DNA of 64,000 nt from CBDBND01 sp965262665 (GTDB lineage: Bacteria > Pseudomonadota > Alphaproteobacteria > Rhodospirillales > Rhodospirillaceae), in NCBI GenBank assembly GCA_965262665.1, contig CBDHFR010000004.1:1612001-1676000 (forward strand), given 5' to 3'. Below are positions 37,351-47,263 of the stretch, in pieces. The number at the start of each line of letters is the position of its first letter. The first letter of the stretch is position 1. The translations under genes and the position numbers were made by a program. The notes below the pieces were generated by a model. It was not told the origin of the DNA, did not search any database, and saw only the letters and a program-made list of their open reading frames with translations.

Positions 37351-38079
37351 CTCCCGTCATCAGCTTGAGGCCTTGTGCACGTTTGCCCAATTGGTCTCAG
37401 AGCGAAGTTCCGGAGCCGAAAGGGAGATTCTTGCGCTTGCGGTCGGTCGCGTCGCTAATGCGTGGACCTCCCTCTGCCGTTGGCACCAATCAGGAGAGAA
37501 AATTGAAGGCGCCTTCAATGGGTAGAAGATCCCCATGGTATGGGACTTCGCCGAGGCAACGCCGTTCTCAGGTGCCACGGGCGGCTGGGATGGCGCCGTG
37601 AAATGGGTCGCGACTTATGTGGAGCGTTCCTCGATCTTCCCGACCGAGGGGTAGGTCCAGCAAGCCGACGCTGCCGATGCAATACTGCCTGAAGCATCCG
37701 CCGCCGTGTGGTTCACAGACCCACCATATTATGACTCTGTTCCATACGCAGAGCTGGCGGATTTTTTTTCTCGTTTGGCTGCGGCGCGCGCTGCCGGAGC
37801 TCCAGATCAACGACCCGTACTCGCCATCAAATGCGCTGAGTCCCAAGGTACAAGAGTGTGTTTGGAACCAAGGCCAAAGCGACGATCAAGGCAATCCAAA
37901 AACCCCATCGTTCTTTGAACGTAAATTCTCCGATGCCACCGCGATTGGTAGACAGACCTTATCTGACGATGGCGTGGCTTGCGTTGTTTTTGCCCATAAG
38001 TCTACTGATGGCTGGGAAGCGCTACTTACTGGCCTCACCGCAGGTGGATTAATCGTCAGTGCCTCCTGGCCTATCGTGG
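37351..38079 (+). pseudogene. DUF1156-type DNA methylase remnant
   Basis: Joined frames read EREILALAVGRVANAWTSLC, stop, IPMVWDFAEATPFSGATGGW, stop, then VWFTDPPYYDSVPYAELADF followed, after a T8 run (37763-37770), by RALPELQINDPYSPSN and VACVVFAHKSTDGWEALLT. The DPPYYD motif is the catalytic loop of an adenine methylase; the combination matches DUF1156 proteins seen in anti-phage clusters. The 5' part is cut by the IS3 end at 37350 and the 3' part by an IS630 fragment. Confidence 0.75.
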
Positions 38080-38082
38080 CAC

Positions 38083-38331
38083 ACCACCACCGAATTGGAG
38101 TTCCCCGACAACATCACGCCGCTGTTCCTGCCGCCCAGATCGCCGGAGCTGAACCCGGCCGAAAACATCTGGTAGTACCTGCGCCAGACCTACCTGTCGA
38201 ACCGCGTCTTCGACAGTTACGAAGACATCGTCGATGCGGCGTGTCACGCCTGGAACAAGCTCATCGACAAGCCCTGGAAAATCATGTCGATTGGTATGCG
38301 CAAATGGGCACACGAAGGTCAAATTCAATGA
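38083..38331 (+). pseudogene. IS630-family transposase C-terminal fragment
   Basis: TELEFPDNITPLFLPPRSPE, then LNPAENIW, a TAG, and YLRQTYLSNRVFDSYEDIVD. This is the last catalytic region of an IS630-type DDE transposase with a Gln-to-amber change. It begins abruptly where the methylase remnant ends. Confidence 0.75.
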
Positions 38332-38422
38332 CCGTTGGTATAAATGCCTAAATATTATACCTGGAATCATTGATTCGGCCTGAATTTAGTATTTTGCATT
38401 GACCTGATTCGGCTGCCGATTC

Positions 38423-38655
38423 ATGCACCTCTCCAACGACACGAGCAGCGAACGACTTAACGGCGAAGATGCGCAAAAGGCCTCCTTTCTGACCGCTGAC
38501 GAACCCAAGGCACTCCTGAATGTCATGCGCAAGCGGAAGGTCGAAGCGCTGCAGGTACGGCGCGCGAATGCGCTGGTTGCCCTTGATGATGGCCACAGCG
38601 TGCAGATGGTCTCCAGGATATTCTATCTCGATCCCGACACGGTTCGCGGCTGGCT
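38423..38655 (+). pseudogene. IS630-family transposase N-terminal HTH fragment
   Basis: VRRANALVALDDGHSVQMVS then RIFYLDPDTVRGWL is the N-terminal HTH of IS630-type transposases. At 38654 it fuses in frame to the HTH of IS3 OrfA (GISEQTYYRW), giving a chimeric ORF that ends at 38830. An IS3 copy recombined into an IS630 remnant. Confidence 0.7.
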
Positions 38656-39371
38656 AGGTATCTCGGAGCAAACCTATTATCGGTGGCGCCGGGAGTATGG
38701 CGGCTTAAAGATGGACCAAGCACGGCGCTTGAAAGAGCTTGAGCAAGAAAATACCCGGCTCAAGAAGGCTGTTGCCGACCTTACGGTTGACAAGATGATC
38801 TTGGAGGAAGCGTCAAAGGGAAACTTATAAGCCCTGAGCGCCGTCGCCGTTGTGTAATCCAAGCCATTCAGAAGTTTGGCGTGTCCGAGCGCAAGGCTTG
38901 CCGCGTATTGGGCCAGCCCCGCTCGACACAACGACATGTGAAGGTCGTAGCTACTGATGAAAAGGCTTTGACCGAGGCCATCATTCGTCTTGCCAAGCAA
39001 TATGGCCGCTATGGCTAGCGACGGATCGCGGCTCTGCTCAGGGCGGAAGGCTGGCACGTCAACGACAAGCGTGTTGAGCGCATCTGGCGGCGCGAAGGGC
39101 TGAAAGTCCCAAGCAAGCAACCAAAAAGGGGTCGACTTTGGTTCACTGACGGATCTTGCATGCGGCTCAGACCGTGTTGGAAGAACCATGTCTGGGCCTA
39201 TGACTTTGTTTCAGGTCGGACGCATGACGGACGAGCTATTCGTATGCTCACCGTTATCGATGAATACACAAAGGAGAGCTTAGCGATCGAAGTGGAAAGA
39301 CGTCTTAGATCAGACGATGTGCTTCATTGCCGTGCCCGTTTGTTCACAACACATGGACCGCCAGATCACAT
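38652..39371 (+). mobile_element. IS3-family element, copy B, truncated at both ends
   Basis: Identical over long stretches to 35368-36087 of copy A, including the amber codon. The left part of orfA is missing, and the right side stops at CCGCCAGATCACA, where it joins the terminal 24 bases of an IS481-type element. The shared CAGATCACA is the likely recombination point. Confidence 0.85.
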
Positions 39372-39385
39372 CTGAACCACTACAG
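39362..39385. mobile_element. Solo terminal repeat of the IS481-type element
   Basis: CAGATCACATCTGAACCACT followed by ACAG equals the outer end of copy 2 (37178-37201). No transposase is attached, so it is a relic of a third copy or of recombination between copies. Confidence 0.75.
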
Positions 39386-39649
39386 TTTAGTCGTACTCTA
39401 GAACCGGGAGGTAGCTCCAAATCACCCTCAAGATGGATCATCTTAGCCTTATCTAACCAATACGCGATGAGGTCCGTTTCACTGCTTTCGGCGCTATGGT
39501 CTACATTTCGCTTCATTATGTCTGACTAATCTAATGAGCTAAGGGTCCCTGACCTACTCACTATTTTGTTGCCGCTTATAAGTTCGTGATTATCCCATTG
39601 ACCAATGTAACTCATTATGCTACTCTCTTCTTATCAAATGGAGAGAACG

Positions 39650-40513
39650 ATGCTCAAAGTTAAGAATGTCCAAGACTTTTTCAGACAATTCCCGGACGAT
39701 GATGCTTGCCTGAACTACCTGATGAAGAAGCATTACGGCGAAACTCTGGACTGCCCGAAGTGTGGCAAACACGGTAAATTTCATCGCGTAACAGGACAGC
39801 CAGCGTATGAGTGTGCATGGTGCGGACTTCATATTCACCCAATGGCGAACACGATTTTCCACCGTTCCCACACGTCCCTGCAAAAGTGGTTCTACGCGAT
39901 CTACATGTTCACCACGACGCGGCACGGTGTAGCCGCTAAGGAGTTGCAGCGCCAGTTGAGCGTGACCTACAAGACGGCTTGGCGCATGGCCCACCAAATC
40001 CGCAAACTTATGGCCGATGCGGACGGCGGGCGGCCTTTGGGTGGCTCTGTCGAAGCCGATGAAACCTATGTTGGCGGCAAGAAAAAAGGCGGGAAGCGCG
40101 GGCGCGGCGCTCCTGGCAAAACTATTGTGTTCGGTATGCTGGAACGGGACGGCGATATTATGACCAAGGTAGTCCCTAACGTTCGTAAAAAGACCCTCCA
40201 ACCGATTATTAAAGAGAACGTCAAGAAAGGAAGCACGGTCCATACGGATGAACTGAAATCCTACAATGGGCTCAAGAAGGCCGGTTTTAAGCATGAAACG
40301 GTCAACCACGGTGCTGGCGAGTATGTTGATGGCGATTGCCATGTTAACGGGGTCGAAGGTTTTTGGGCGCGGTTGAAGCTTTCGATTCGTGGGACGCACG
40401 TCCACGTTTCGAAGAAGCACCTTGAGAAGTACGTGAAGGAGTTTGAGTATCGCTACAATCGGCGGAACCGCCCTGAACTGATGTTCGGTCATCTTCTCTC
40501 GAACGTGAAATGA
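39650..40513 (+). CDS. IS1595-family (ISXO2-like) transposase
   Basis: About 287 residues. The N-terminal zinc ribbon (LDCPKCGKHGKFHRV ... YECAWCGLHI) is followed by an HTH (TTRHGVAAKELQRQL) and the ISXO2 DDE core: GGSVEADETYVGGKKKGGKR, TVHTDELKSYNGL, VNGVEGFWARLKLSIRGTHV. It appears intact. I choose MLKVKNVQDFF (39650) over upstream starts by family length; the ATG at 39638 is also possible. Element ends not assigned. Confidence 0.9.
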   Translation: MLKVKNVQDFFRQFPDDDACLNYLMKKHYGETLDCPKCGKHGKFHRVTGQPAYECAWCGLHIHPMANTIFHRSHTSLQKWFYAIYMFTTTRHGVAAKELQRQLSVTYKTAWRMAHQIRKLMADADGGRPLGGSVEADETYVGGKKKGGKRGRGAPGKTIVFGMLERDGDIMTKVVPNVRKKTLQPIIKENVKKGSTVHTDELKSYNGLKKAGFKHETVNHGAGEYVDGDCHVNGVEGFWARLKLSIRGTHVHVSKKHLEKYVKEFEYRYNRRNRPELMFGHLLSNVK

Positions 40514-40529
40514 TGTGGTTGAGTACGGA

Positions 40530-40631
40530 CCAGAAAGGCAGAACACACTTGCTTGGGTGCTCTTTGGCGAACCGGTCGAGCTTCCCGCTATTGCGGGCCT
40601 CCTCAAGCGATAGGTATTTGCCTTGTGACAT
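40530..40631 (-). pseudogene. Small protein remnant next to the IS1595 transposase
   Basis: MSQGKYLSLEEARNSGKLDR followed by FAKEHPSK resembles a small conserved protein, about 60 residues, that I recall as a neighbour of ISXO2-type transposases. After the first 28 residues the sequence is unrelated. Likely a truncated passenger or neighbour. Confidence 0.4.
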
Positions 40632-40632
40632 A

Positions 40633-41136
40633 CTAGCTCACCTTGGTCTTATTATCTAATCCATCTTTAATCTTCTTAATGCCTTTTCTGTACCCATAGA
40701 GTTTAATTAACTCTGAGAACCGCGCAGCACGATGGCTCGTGAAGCTTGGGTTAAATGGTTTAGGGAAAAATCTCTGGTATTTCTCAACGATAATACGCCA
40801 TCTATAAATCTCAGCTGGGTCGTCAACATTTTTTCGCCTGATCGAACGCTCATTATAGTCGATAGATTTTCTCAGTGATTCCATATCAGAAATAATTTCA
40901 TATCCTTTTCCCTTCTCCCATCTATTAACTCTATTGCGGATTGCCACACACCAGAAAAACAAAGAATAAATTGCCAGTGTGGCCGCTATGTGTGGCAGGA
41001 ACGCGCCGATTAGAGGTTGGATCTCGGTTATCATCTTTTTTAGGCCCGTGATGCCCAAGAAAACATCACCTGCCACAAGGGTGAACAAAATAACCACGAG
41101 ATTATGGACAATACCAACTGAGAAATGTCTCTCCAT
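40633..41136 (-). CDS. Unrecognised two-helix membrane protein
   Basis: 167 residues with two hydrophobic helices (about 8-30, VGIVHNLVVILFTLVAGDVF; about 47-66, HIAATLAIYSLFFWCVAIRN) and a basic, helical cytoplasmic tail rich in Lys and Arg. Low GC compared with neighbours suggests transfer. It lies directly downstream of the small remnant, so it may be a passenger of the IS1595 element. No family recognised. Confidence 0.5.
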   Translation of the reverse strand: MERHFSVGIVHNLVVILFTLVAGDVFLGITGLKKMITEIQPLIGAFLPHIAATLAIYSLFFWCVAIRNRVNRWEKGKGYEIISDMESLRKSIDYNERSIRRKNVDDPAEIYRWRIIVEKYQRFFPKPFNPSFTSHRAARFSELIKLYGYRKGIKKIKDGLDNKTKVS

Positions 41137-41435
41137 CCCCAGAACATGTCATGCACCACTACATTGGTCAATGGGATAATCACGTATAAGTTAGCTTCGT
41201 TCACGTTTTTGTCTAGCTTGTATCAGGTTGCAAACTCGTGTGGTGTACACACGTCAAGGCATTTTCAGCCGATATTATCTCAACCCTTCAATGTCTGCTT
41301 TTGGGTGAAGGGCAGACATGATTTGGCAAAGCCCGGATGTCCGCTATTAGCCATAAGCGGATATGCACGTCGCATGTGAACCCGGGCGACGTTTTGAAAT
41401 AGCGGATTGCCTTTTCACACGACGGCTCATTCTTT
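41137..41435. other. Gap between the IS1595 region and the VOC gene
   Basis: No gene or structured element recognised. Confidence 0.4.
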
Positions 41436-42596
41436 TTACGCCTGCACCACTTCAAACAATTCGCCAACGGCACCGCGTAGGGTAAAGCCCTCGGGGCGCT
41501 CATTTTGCAAGTTGGGCATGGCGCCTTCACCGACCGGCTCAATGCCTGCCTCGGCGCACATGGCACGGCATTTACTCACGTCATTAACTTTAAGGGTTAA
41601 CATGGCGAGGCCGGTTTTATCCAAGGAGCAAGGTAAGATCGTGCCTGACTCGGCTTTCATTTCCCAGACTTCTATGCCCAGACCCGAGCCAACATTGCCC
41701 CACAGGAAATAGGTGCCCTTGGGGGCACCGGTCAACTCGTCGACGTTTTCCTGGTAACATTCCATTTGTGAAGTGCGTTTGAGACCGAATGCTTTCTCAA
41801 AAAAGGCGTTCACCGGGCGCTGATCCAGGGCGGTGATGGACGCGCTGCCAAAACCGTTATGGACTCCGACCGAACGCACCAACTGTTGATCGCTGCGGAT
41901 GCTGGCCGTGATGAACATCTGTTCGCCGCCGGGACCGAAGGGAGCATAGCTCATGGAATCCACGTCGGTGCCCCACATGGTGTTGCGGAAATAGTAATAG
42001 CGCGGCGGCGAGATCATGGGTGTACCGACACTGGCCAGTGCGTGATAGGACTCCGCCGCATCACGGGTGCCACCTTCCATGACCATAAGGCCTGGATCAT
42101 TAGGGCTAGAGCCTGGACGTGGCCGGATAGCTTCAGCACCGGATGGTGCTTCGAGAACGCGCACGGCCCGTCTAAAGCTCGGTTCCGGAACAGCCTTTCT
42201 GAACTCTTGTTCAGGCATGCTCAGCCCCTCCGGCATGGCCAAAAGCACATGACGGCGTCCAGCACGGCCAATCCCCGGCGCAGAACTGATTCCGTTTGGC
42301 AGCCGCTCATCGCTTATGACGTCCATGCCGATGAGGTCACGATAAAAGGCAATGCTTGCATCCACATCGAGCGAGACGGTTGTGAAGACTGCGATCTTGG
42401 CTTCCAGTGGATTGGCGTCGGGTATGGGCGTGAAAACTTCACCTTTCACTTCCATCGGTCTGTCAGGCGCGGGGATTGGCTGGGCTTGTGATTGCGCCTG
42501 GGCCAATTGCGGCACCGATAGGGAAGACGCTGCGGCCACGGCGGCGCCTGCTTTCAATGCATCACGGCGACCGAGTTTTGATGGAAAGTGCATCAT
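41436..42596 (-). CDS. Tat-exported VOC-family (glyoxalase/dioxygenase-fold) protein
   Basis: 386 residues. A Tat leader (LGRRDALKAGAAVAAASS, ending near AQAQ) is followed by two VOC modules: KIAVFTTVSLDVDASIAFYR (about 68) and GFGSASITALDQRPVNAFFE (about 245). Metal ligands cannot be fixed with confidence. The reaction is unknown; VOC proteins include lyases, isomerases and ring-cleaving dioxygenases. It lies 143 bases downstream of a TonB-dependent receptor on the same strand, suggesting periplasmic handling of an imported compound. Confidence 0.8.
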   Translation of the reverse strand: MMHFPSKLGRRDALKAGAAVAAASSLSVPQLAQAQSQAQPIPAPDRPMEVKGEVFTPIPDANPLEAKIAVFTTVSLDVDASIAFYRDLIGMDVISDERLPNGISSAPGIGRAGRRHVLLAMPEGLSMPEQEFRKAVPEPSFRRAVRVLEAPSGAEAIRPRPGSSPNDPGLMVMEGGTRDAAESYHALASVGTPMISPPRYYYFRNTMWGTDVDSMSYAPFGPGGEQMFITASIRSDQQLVRSVGVHNGFGSASITALDQRPVNAFFEKAFGLKRTSQMECYQENVDELTGAPKGTYFLWGNVGSGLGIEVWEMKAESGTILPCSLDKTGLAMLTLKVNDVSKCRAMCAEAGIEPVGEGAMPNLQNERPEGFTLRGAVGELFEVVQA

Positions 42597-42739
42597 GGTG
42601 AAGCTCCATATGAATTCTGATCGGGAAACTTGCGCAGATGATACGCAATCACATTAGGACATCAAGCGCAGTGACGTTTGGAAAGAGATCGCCCCCGGGC
42701 AGTTGCGCGACCGCATCCGCCCGGGAGTTTATGTGCCAA

Positions 42740-45150
42740 CTAAAAGTTATAGTTGGCGCGGATGCCGAACATACGCTTGTCCGGTAAGCCGTAACGAATC
42801 TCTGTATCTGAGGCGATGGTGAACAGTGCCTCGGGGCCCAACGTACCGGTTATCGCCGTCTTGTCATTCGTTAGATTCTTAACAAACGCTTCGAGGCTGA
42901 GATCGTCTTTCCGGATACCAAGGCGGAGATTTACGTTTGTCTTGTCGCCGACCGATGCGCGATTGGCAAACGAGACCCAGAACGATCCGCGCCTAGTATA
43001 GTCGACACGGCCATACCAGTCATAATCACCAACCAACCGGTCTGTGTATTGGCCTGACACTGACCAAGAGATCTTCGGTGCCTGCGGTAGACGGTTACCC
43101 GTGCCATCGGTGCTGCCATAGACATTAAGACAGTCGCCGCAGGTGAAGACCTTGATGTTCGAATCGGTGTAACCGAATGTGGCCGATAGATTGAATTCCT
43201 CAGTCACTTGAAAATCAGCTTCAACCTCGGCCCCTTCTAGGTTGACCGCACCAACGTTGGAGACAGCGGTGATCTGATTCACACCACCGGTCGGCAAGGT
43301 GAAGATGATGTTGATCGGTGTCTGACCATTGCGCCAGAATTCCTTATAGAGCGCAATTCTGGTTTGGGCCCGACCATCAAGCCACGTCGACTTAAAACCG
43401 ATTTCATAGTTGTCCAACCGTTCCTCTTCGAATGCTATACCAACGCCAAGGGCGGTAAACTGTGCCAAAATCGAGGGAGGCTGGACTGCCAGATTGACGT
43501 TGAAACCGCCGGGCCGGAAGCCCCGTGACCACAAGGCATAGACCAAATTATCGTCAGAAATATTGTAGTCGACCGTGACACGCGGTGAGAAACTGGTGAA
43601 CGTTTCCTGGAACAGCGGACCGCCGCCTGGAATGAGCGCACCTTGCGAGGTTGTTAAAGCCTGGCGTGTGACCTTGTCCCATTGATAGCGAAGTTCGCCG
43701 CTGACCGTGAGGTCATCCGTGATGTCATAATAAACACCGCCGAACAGGGCAGGCGTGCGGCTTTTGTTGAGCGTGGTGCTAGATAACACCAGATCACCAA
43801 TCGGTGTGGTCCCAAAAACACCGGCGCCACCTGGATTCGTGAACGCCAGGAAGTTTGCTCCGGCTAAGAATCGTAGATCACGGTCCTCTGGTGAGGACAA
43901 CCTAATCTCTTGGCTAAAGTCGCGATTCTTAGATTGAACAACTACATACCACAGGACCGTGGGTGAGACACCGGGAATAATGCCAAACAACGGATTCGGT
44001 ACATTCGAACTGTCGCGGAAGGACAGCTGTGAATTCTGTTGGTTCTTCTCTTTGCGGAGGGCGGTGATCGACGTCAGGTTGAAGCCGTTCTCGAAGTCGT
44101 AATTGATCGCCATATTGGATTGGAAGGAATCCCGCTTGAGACCGCCATGTTGCAAATAGCGGGGGTCGAAGGCTGTGGGGAAACCGGCGACATTGTCAAT
44201 CAGGGCTGCACGTACAGGCCCATCAATAATCCACCGCCCTGAAATATATTCCTCGGGGAATTGGTTTGCGGTTGGAATGTCGCCGCAATACCAAAGCCCG
44301 CCGTTTTTCGTGCCTCCTAAATTACAATTCATGTCGACTGGCGGTTTCATAGCGATATGTGCTGGCGGACCGTCGTCTTCACGGAACCGCGTGGCGTAAA
44401 TCTTAACCTTCAGTTGGTCGGTGGGTGTAAATACGAGTTGGCCGGTAAGCGATAAAGTCGACTGCTGTCCCAGTTTGACACCGGGGTCGGAGAAGTTGGT
44501 GTATTGACCGCCTCTGTTTACATAATGCCCGGTGACGCGGAGTGCGAGGCGATCTTCTATGATCGGCCCCTCTGCAGTGAGTGAGTTGTCGGTCGAGCCG
44601 AAGCTGCTGTATTCGAGTTTCGCGCGTCCTCTGAATTCGTTAGCTGGATCCTTGGTGACGAAATTTATGGCACCGGAAAAAGTCGAACGGCCAAAGTATG
44701 CACTTTGTGGCCCTTTAAGAACCTCAATGCGTTCCAGATCGCTTATTTCAGGTATTGCTCCACCGAGAACCGGCGCACTATCGACGAATAACAGTCCCGG
44801 TGAAATGGAGAATCCCCGGACGACGACTTGCTTACTGGAGCGGTCGTTACGTCCCGACCCGCCACCTACTTGGGTGACGGAAAAAAGGCCGGGTGTGTAT
44901 GTCGAAACTTCAGCTAACGAAGTGATGCCGGCAGCTTCAATCATTTCCGATGTGAACGCCGTAATCGCGAGCGGCACCTCCATCAAGCTTTCATCGCGTT
45001 TACGAGCGGTGACGACGATTTCTTCAAGCGCCAATTCTTGCGCCTGGGCCGACGCCCCGTAATCCGGTCTTGCGCCTGGGCCGACGCCCCGTAATCCGGA
45101 CCGAGCAAAAATGCGGCGGCCGTCCATAAAAGCCTTTTGTGAATTCTCAT
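42740..45150 (-). CDS. TonB-dependent outer-membrane receptor, leader out of frame
   Basis: About 800 residues. Mature part: TonB-box/plug start LALEEIVVTARKRDESLMEV, plug domain (GITSLAEVSTYTPGLFSVTQ ... VLKGPQSAYFGRSTFSGAIN) and a barrel ending RMFGIRANYNF, with a terminal Phe as in outer-membrane proteins. The natural start ATG is at 45150 (MRIHKRLLWTAAAFLLG, a good signal peptide, preceded by GGGAGGGG), but a 32-bp tandem duplication at 45036-45099 shifts the frame, so that start gives a short peptide. An alternative start near 45181 keeps the frame without a signal peptide. Ligand unknown. Confidence 0.85.
45036..45099. repeat. Perfect 32-bp tandem duplication in the receptor leader
   Basis: The unit starting TCTTGCGCCTGGGCCGACGC occurs twice back to back (45036-45067, 45068-45099). 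Since 32 is not a multiple of three, one unit gives an intact receptor and two units break it. Deletion of one copy restores LLGPDYGASAQAQELALEE. Confidence 0.9.
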
Positions 45151-45181
45151 GATGTTCCCCCTCCCCTCCCGATCTCTGCAA

Positions 45182-45465
45182 TCAGGTCCGAACAGCTATT
45201 GATGGCGCTTACAGCTAATTTCTCACCGAGCGGCACCTGGTAATAATTGTATAAGGTGGTATATATTCATGTAAATGGATTTATATATTTTTGGCTACTA
45301 ATTTAGCAGAGAATTATTGGAGGCCTGGTCATAAAGTCGCGGAATACAGCCCGATATCATGTATTTCAATAGTCTCGCCTTGCCTGCGCATGTCGGTACT
45401 AAAGGAACTGAGTGAATGGATCTGTCACATCTTCAGGGGCCGCAGCTTTGAGCCGGACCGGGTAC
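45182..45465. other. Region upstream of the receptor
   Basis: AT-rich around 45245-45300 (many TATA-like stretches), so the receptor promoter may lie here. No gene seen. Confidence 0.35.
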
Positions 45466-45469
45466 AGTG

Positions 45470-45520
45470 TGTCAACGGCGGAGCAAAATCAGTCCAGTTC
45501 GGCGGCGTAAAACCAGTCCA
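45470..45520. mobile_element. IS21-family terminus (two direct repeats)
   Basis: Starts TGTCAACGG. Units CGGCGGAGCAAAATCAGTCC (45476) and CGGCGGCGTAAAACCAGTCC (45500) are 24 bases apart, as in the repeated transposase-binding sites at IS21 ends. No istAB gene follows. Confidence 0.6.
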
Positions 45521-45685
45521 TTTTATGTGATGCCGAAGGCGTTGTTGCGGGTTGTCCCGGTAGTGCATGGGAGGGACCCGCGCGGCTTTGCGTAGCGTTT
45601 CGCGTGTGCGAAGCGAAGGCGTGTGGGCGGTGCCTGTGTACCCACCGGGTCAACGCCGGCCTCGGTGTTAGATAGGCCTCATACA

Positions 45686-45841
45686 GACAATTCTCGTTAC
45701 TTGATGTCAAAATACGCTATTTCATTGATAATAAATCATAATTTGTTCATCTAAAATCCATCAAGAAAACGATGTAGCAATCCGTAATCAAATTGAAAGC
45801 AGATTCGTTATAACTCCAGCGTACCCAGGCGCACCTTTGTC
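45686..45841. repeat. 156-bp dispersed repeat, copy R2
   Basis: Near-identical to R1 (14251-14406) in the same orientation, from GACAATTCTCGTTACTTGAT to GGCGCACCTTTGTC. It marks the right side of the 31-kb accessory block. Confidence 0.8.
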
Positions 45842-45974
45842 GGTAACCGTTCAGCCAAGCTTTCAATTACCCACAACTTGATTGTGTAGTCTGTGATTAT
45901 CGTAATTTCTTGCGTTACTGGAATCGTCCGTGATTCCTTGTCTGGCACCGAATCGAGAACGAAAGGTGCGGGGC

Positions 45975-46388
45975 ATGGAGGATCGGTGGTTTGACGAGGA
46001 GCTTTCTGGTTGCCGACTTGGCGACGGCCGGCTGGACAACCGCCTTCGCCAACTGGTGGAGCGTATGGAAGCCGGGTTCGGAGAGACGATTCCGCTGGCC
46101 TGCCAGGACTGGGCCAACACCAAGGCAGCCTACCGCTTCTTCTCCAACGACCGGGTGAGCGAAGAAGATATTCTTCGGGGCCATTTCGACGCAACGCGGC
46201 GCCGGTTTGCTGCCAGCGCCGGTCCGATCCTCATTCTTCATGACACGACGGAGTTTTCCTGGAAGCGCAAGCGTCCTGAAGCGGTGGGCTTCACCACAAA
46301 GGTGAGCAGCGGCAAGGACAAGTCCTGTCGCGACCGCATGCACACGGTCTGCGGGCTGTTGATGCACTCGAGCCTGGCGACGACGAGA
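45975..46388 (+). pseudogene. IS4/Tn5-like transposase N-terminal fragment
   Basis: MEDRWFDEELSGCRLGDGRL, then QDWANTKAAYRFFSNDRVSE and LILHDTTEFSWKRKRPEAVG match the Tn5/IS50-type N-terminus and the first catalytic Asp region. It is cut at TVCGLLMHSSLA, where an IS481-type N-terminal fragment begins on the other strand. Confidence 0.8.
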
Positions 46389-46575
46389 CAAAGACACCCT
46401 GCTTGCGCAGCTCGTTGGAGGTGCGGGCCTGACCATAGGCCGGAAACTCCAGCGCGGATTTGATCACCGCCTGCTCGGTGGCTTCGTCGACGCGGTTGGC
46501 AAGATTGGGTTTGCGCCGGGTGCGCTCGAACAAGGCCTCCACGCCGCCTTCCTCAATGTGCGTAAGACGCCGGCC
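46385..46575 (-). pseudogene. IS481-type transposase N-terminal HTH fragment
   Basis: The minus strand reads EALFERTRRKPNLANRVDEA, then PAYGQARTSNELRKQGVFVS. This is the N-terminal region missing from the two 919-bp copies, which start at GGVFVSPSGVRSIWLRHD. The shared GVFVS stretch sits at the break. Confidence 0.7.
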
Positions 46576-46714
46576 GGTGCCGCGGCCTACCGGCCCGGAG
46601 CCTGGCAGATCAGGCGCATGCTGCCGCCGAGCTCCTTACGGCCGTCGCCGCCAATGTGCCGCCGCGGCTGCCGGTCGAAGCACTGTCGGCCGTAACTGGA
46701 AATTGTCGTCCAGT

Positions 46715-47139
46715 TCATACCCCATGGCCATTGGAAGACCACCACGTTGACCGCCGGCTTGCGCCTCTCCGGCCTGGCGGCCCCGATGCTCCTCGACGGG
46801 CCGATGCATGGGGCTGCCTTCAAGGCCTATGTGGAACAGGTCCTGGTACCCGAACTCGACCCCGGAGACAGCGTCGTCATGGCCAACCTGCCCGCCCACA
46901 AGGTCGCTGGCATCCGCCAGGCCATCGAAGCCGCCGGCGCAACCCTGCTGTATCTGCCGCCCTACAGTCCCGACTGCAACCCGATCGAGATGGCCTTCGC
47001 CAAACTCAAGGCGCTCCTGAGAAAGGCCGCCGCCAGAACCGTCGACGACCTGTGGGACGCCATTGCCGACGCCATCGACGCCTTCACCTCAACCGAATGC
47101 GAAAACTACTTCGCCGCCGCCGGATATGATCGGGACTAA
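46715..47139 (+). pseudogene. IS630-family transposase C-terminal half
   Basis: VPHGHWKTTTLTAGLRLSGL, then LLDGPMHGAAFKAYVEQVLV and LLYLPPYSPDCNPIEMAFAK: the DDE core and end of an IS630-type transposase. The 5' half is missing. TTGAATCTGCTCTAG just after the stop probably belongs to its terminal repeat. Confidence 0.8.
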
Positions 47140-47178
47140 ATTGAATCTGCTCTAGACAGTTTGCATCATGAAGATCGG

Positions 47179-47203
47179 CGGATAAGGTAAATGGAAGGGA
47201 CAG
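47179..47203 (+). repeat. AAGGGACAG short repeat
   Basis: CGGATAAGGTAAATGGAAGG then GACAG matches the dispersed unit at 14481 and elsewhere. Downstream of the cupin gene. Confidence 0.55.
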
Positions 47204-47263
47204 TGGTTTGCGCGTGCAAGTCACTTTGCCGCGGCAGGAGTAAGCTCTGAGACCACAGCTTTT

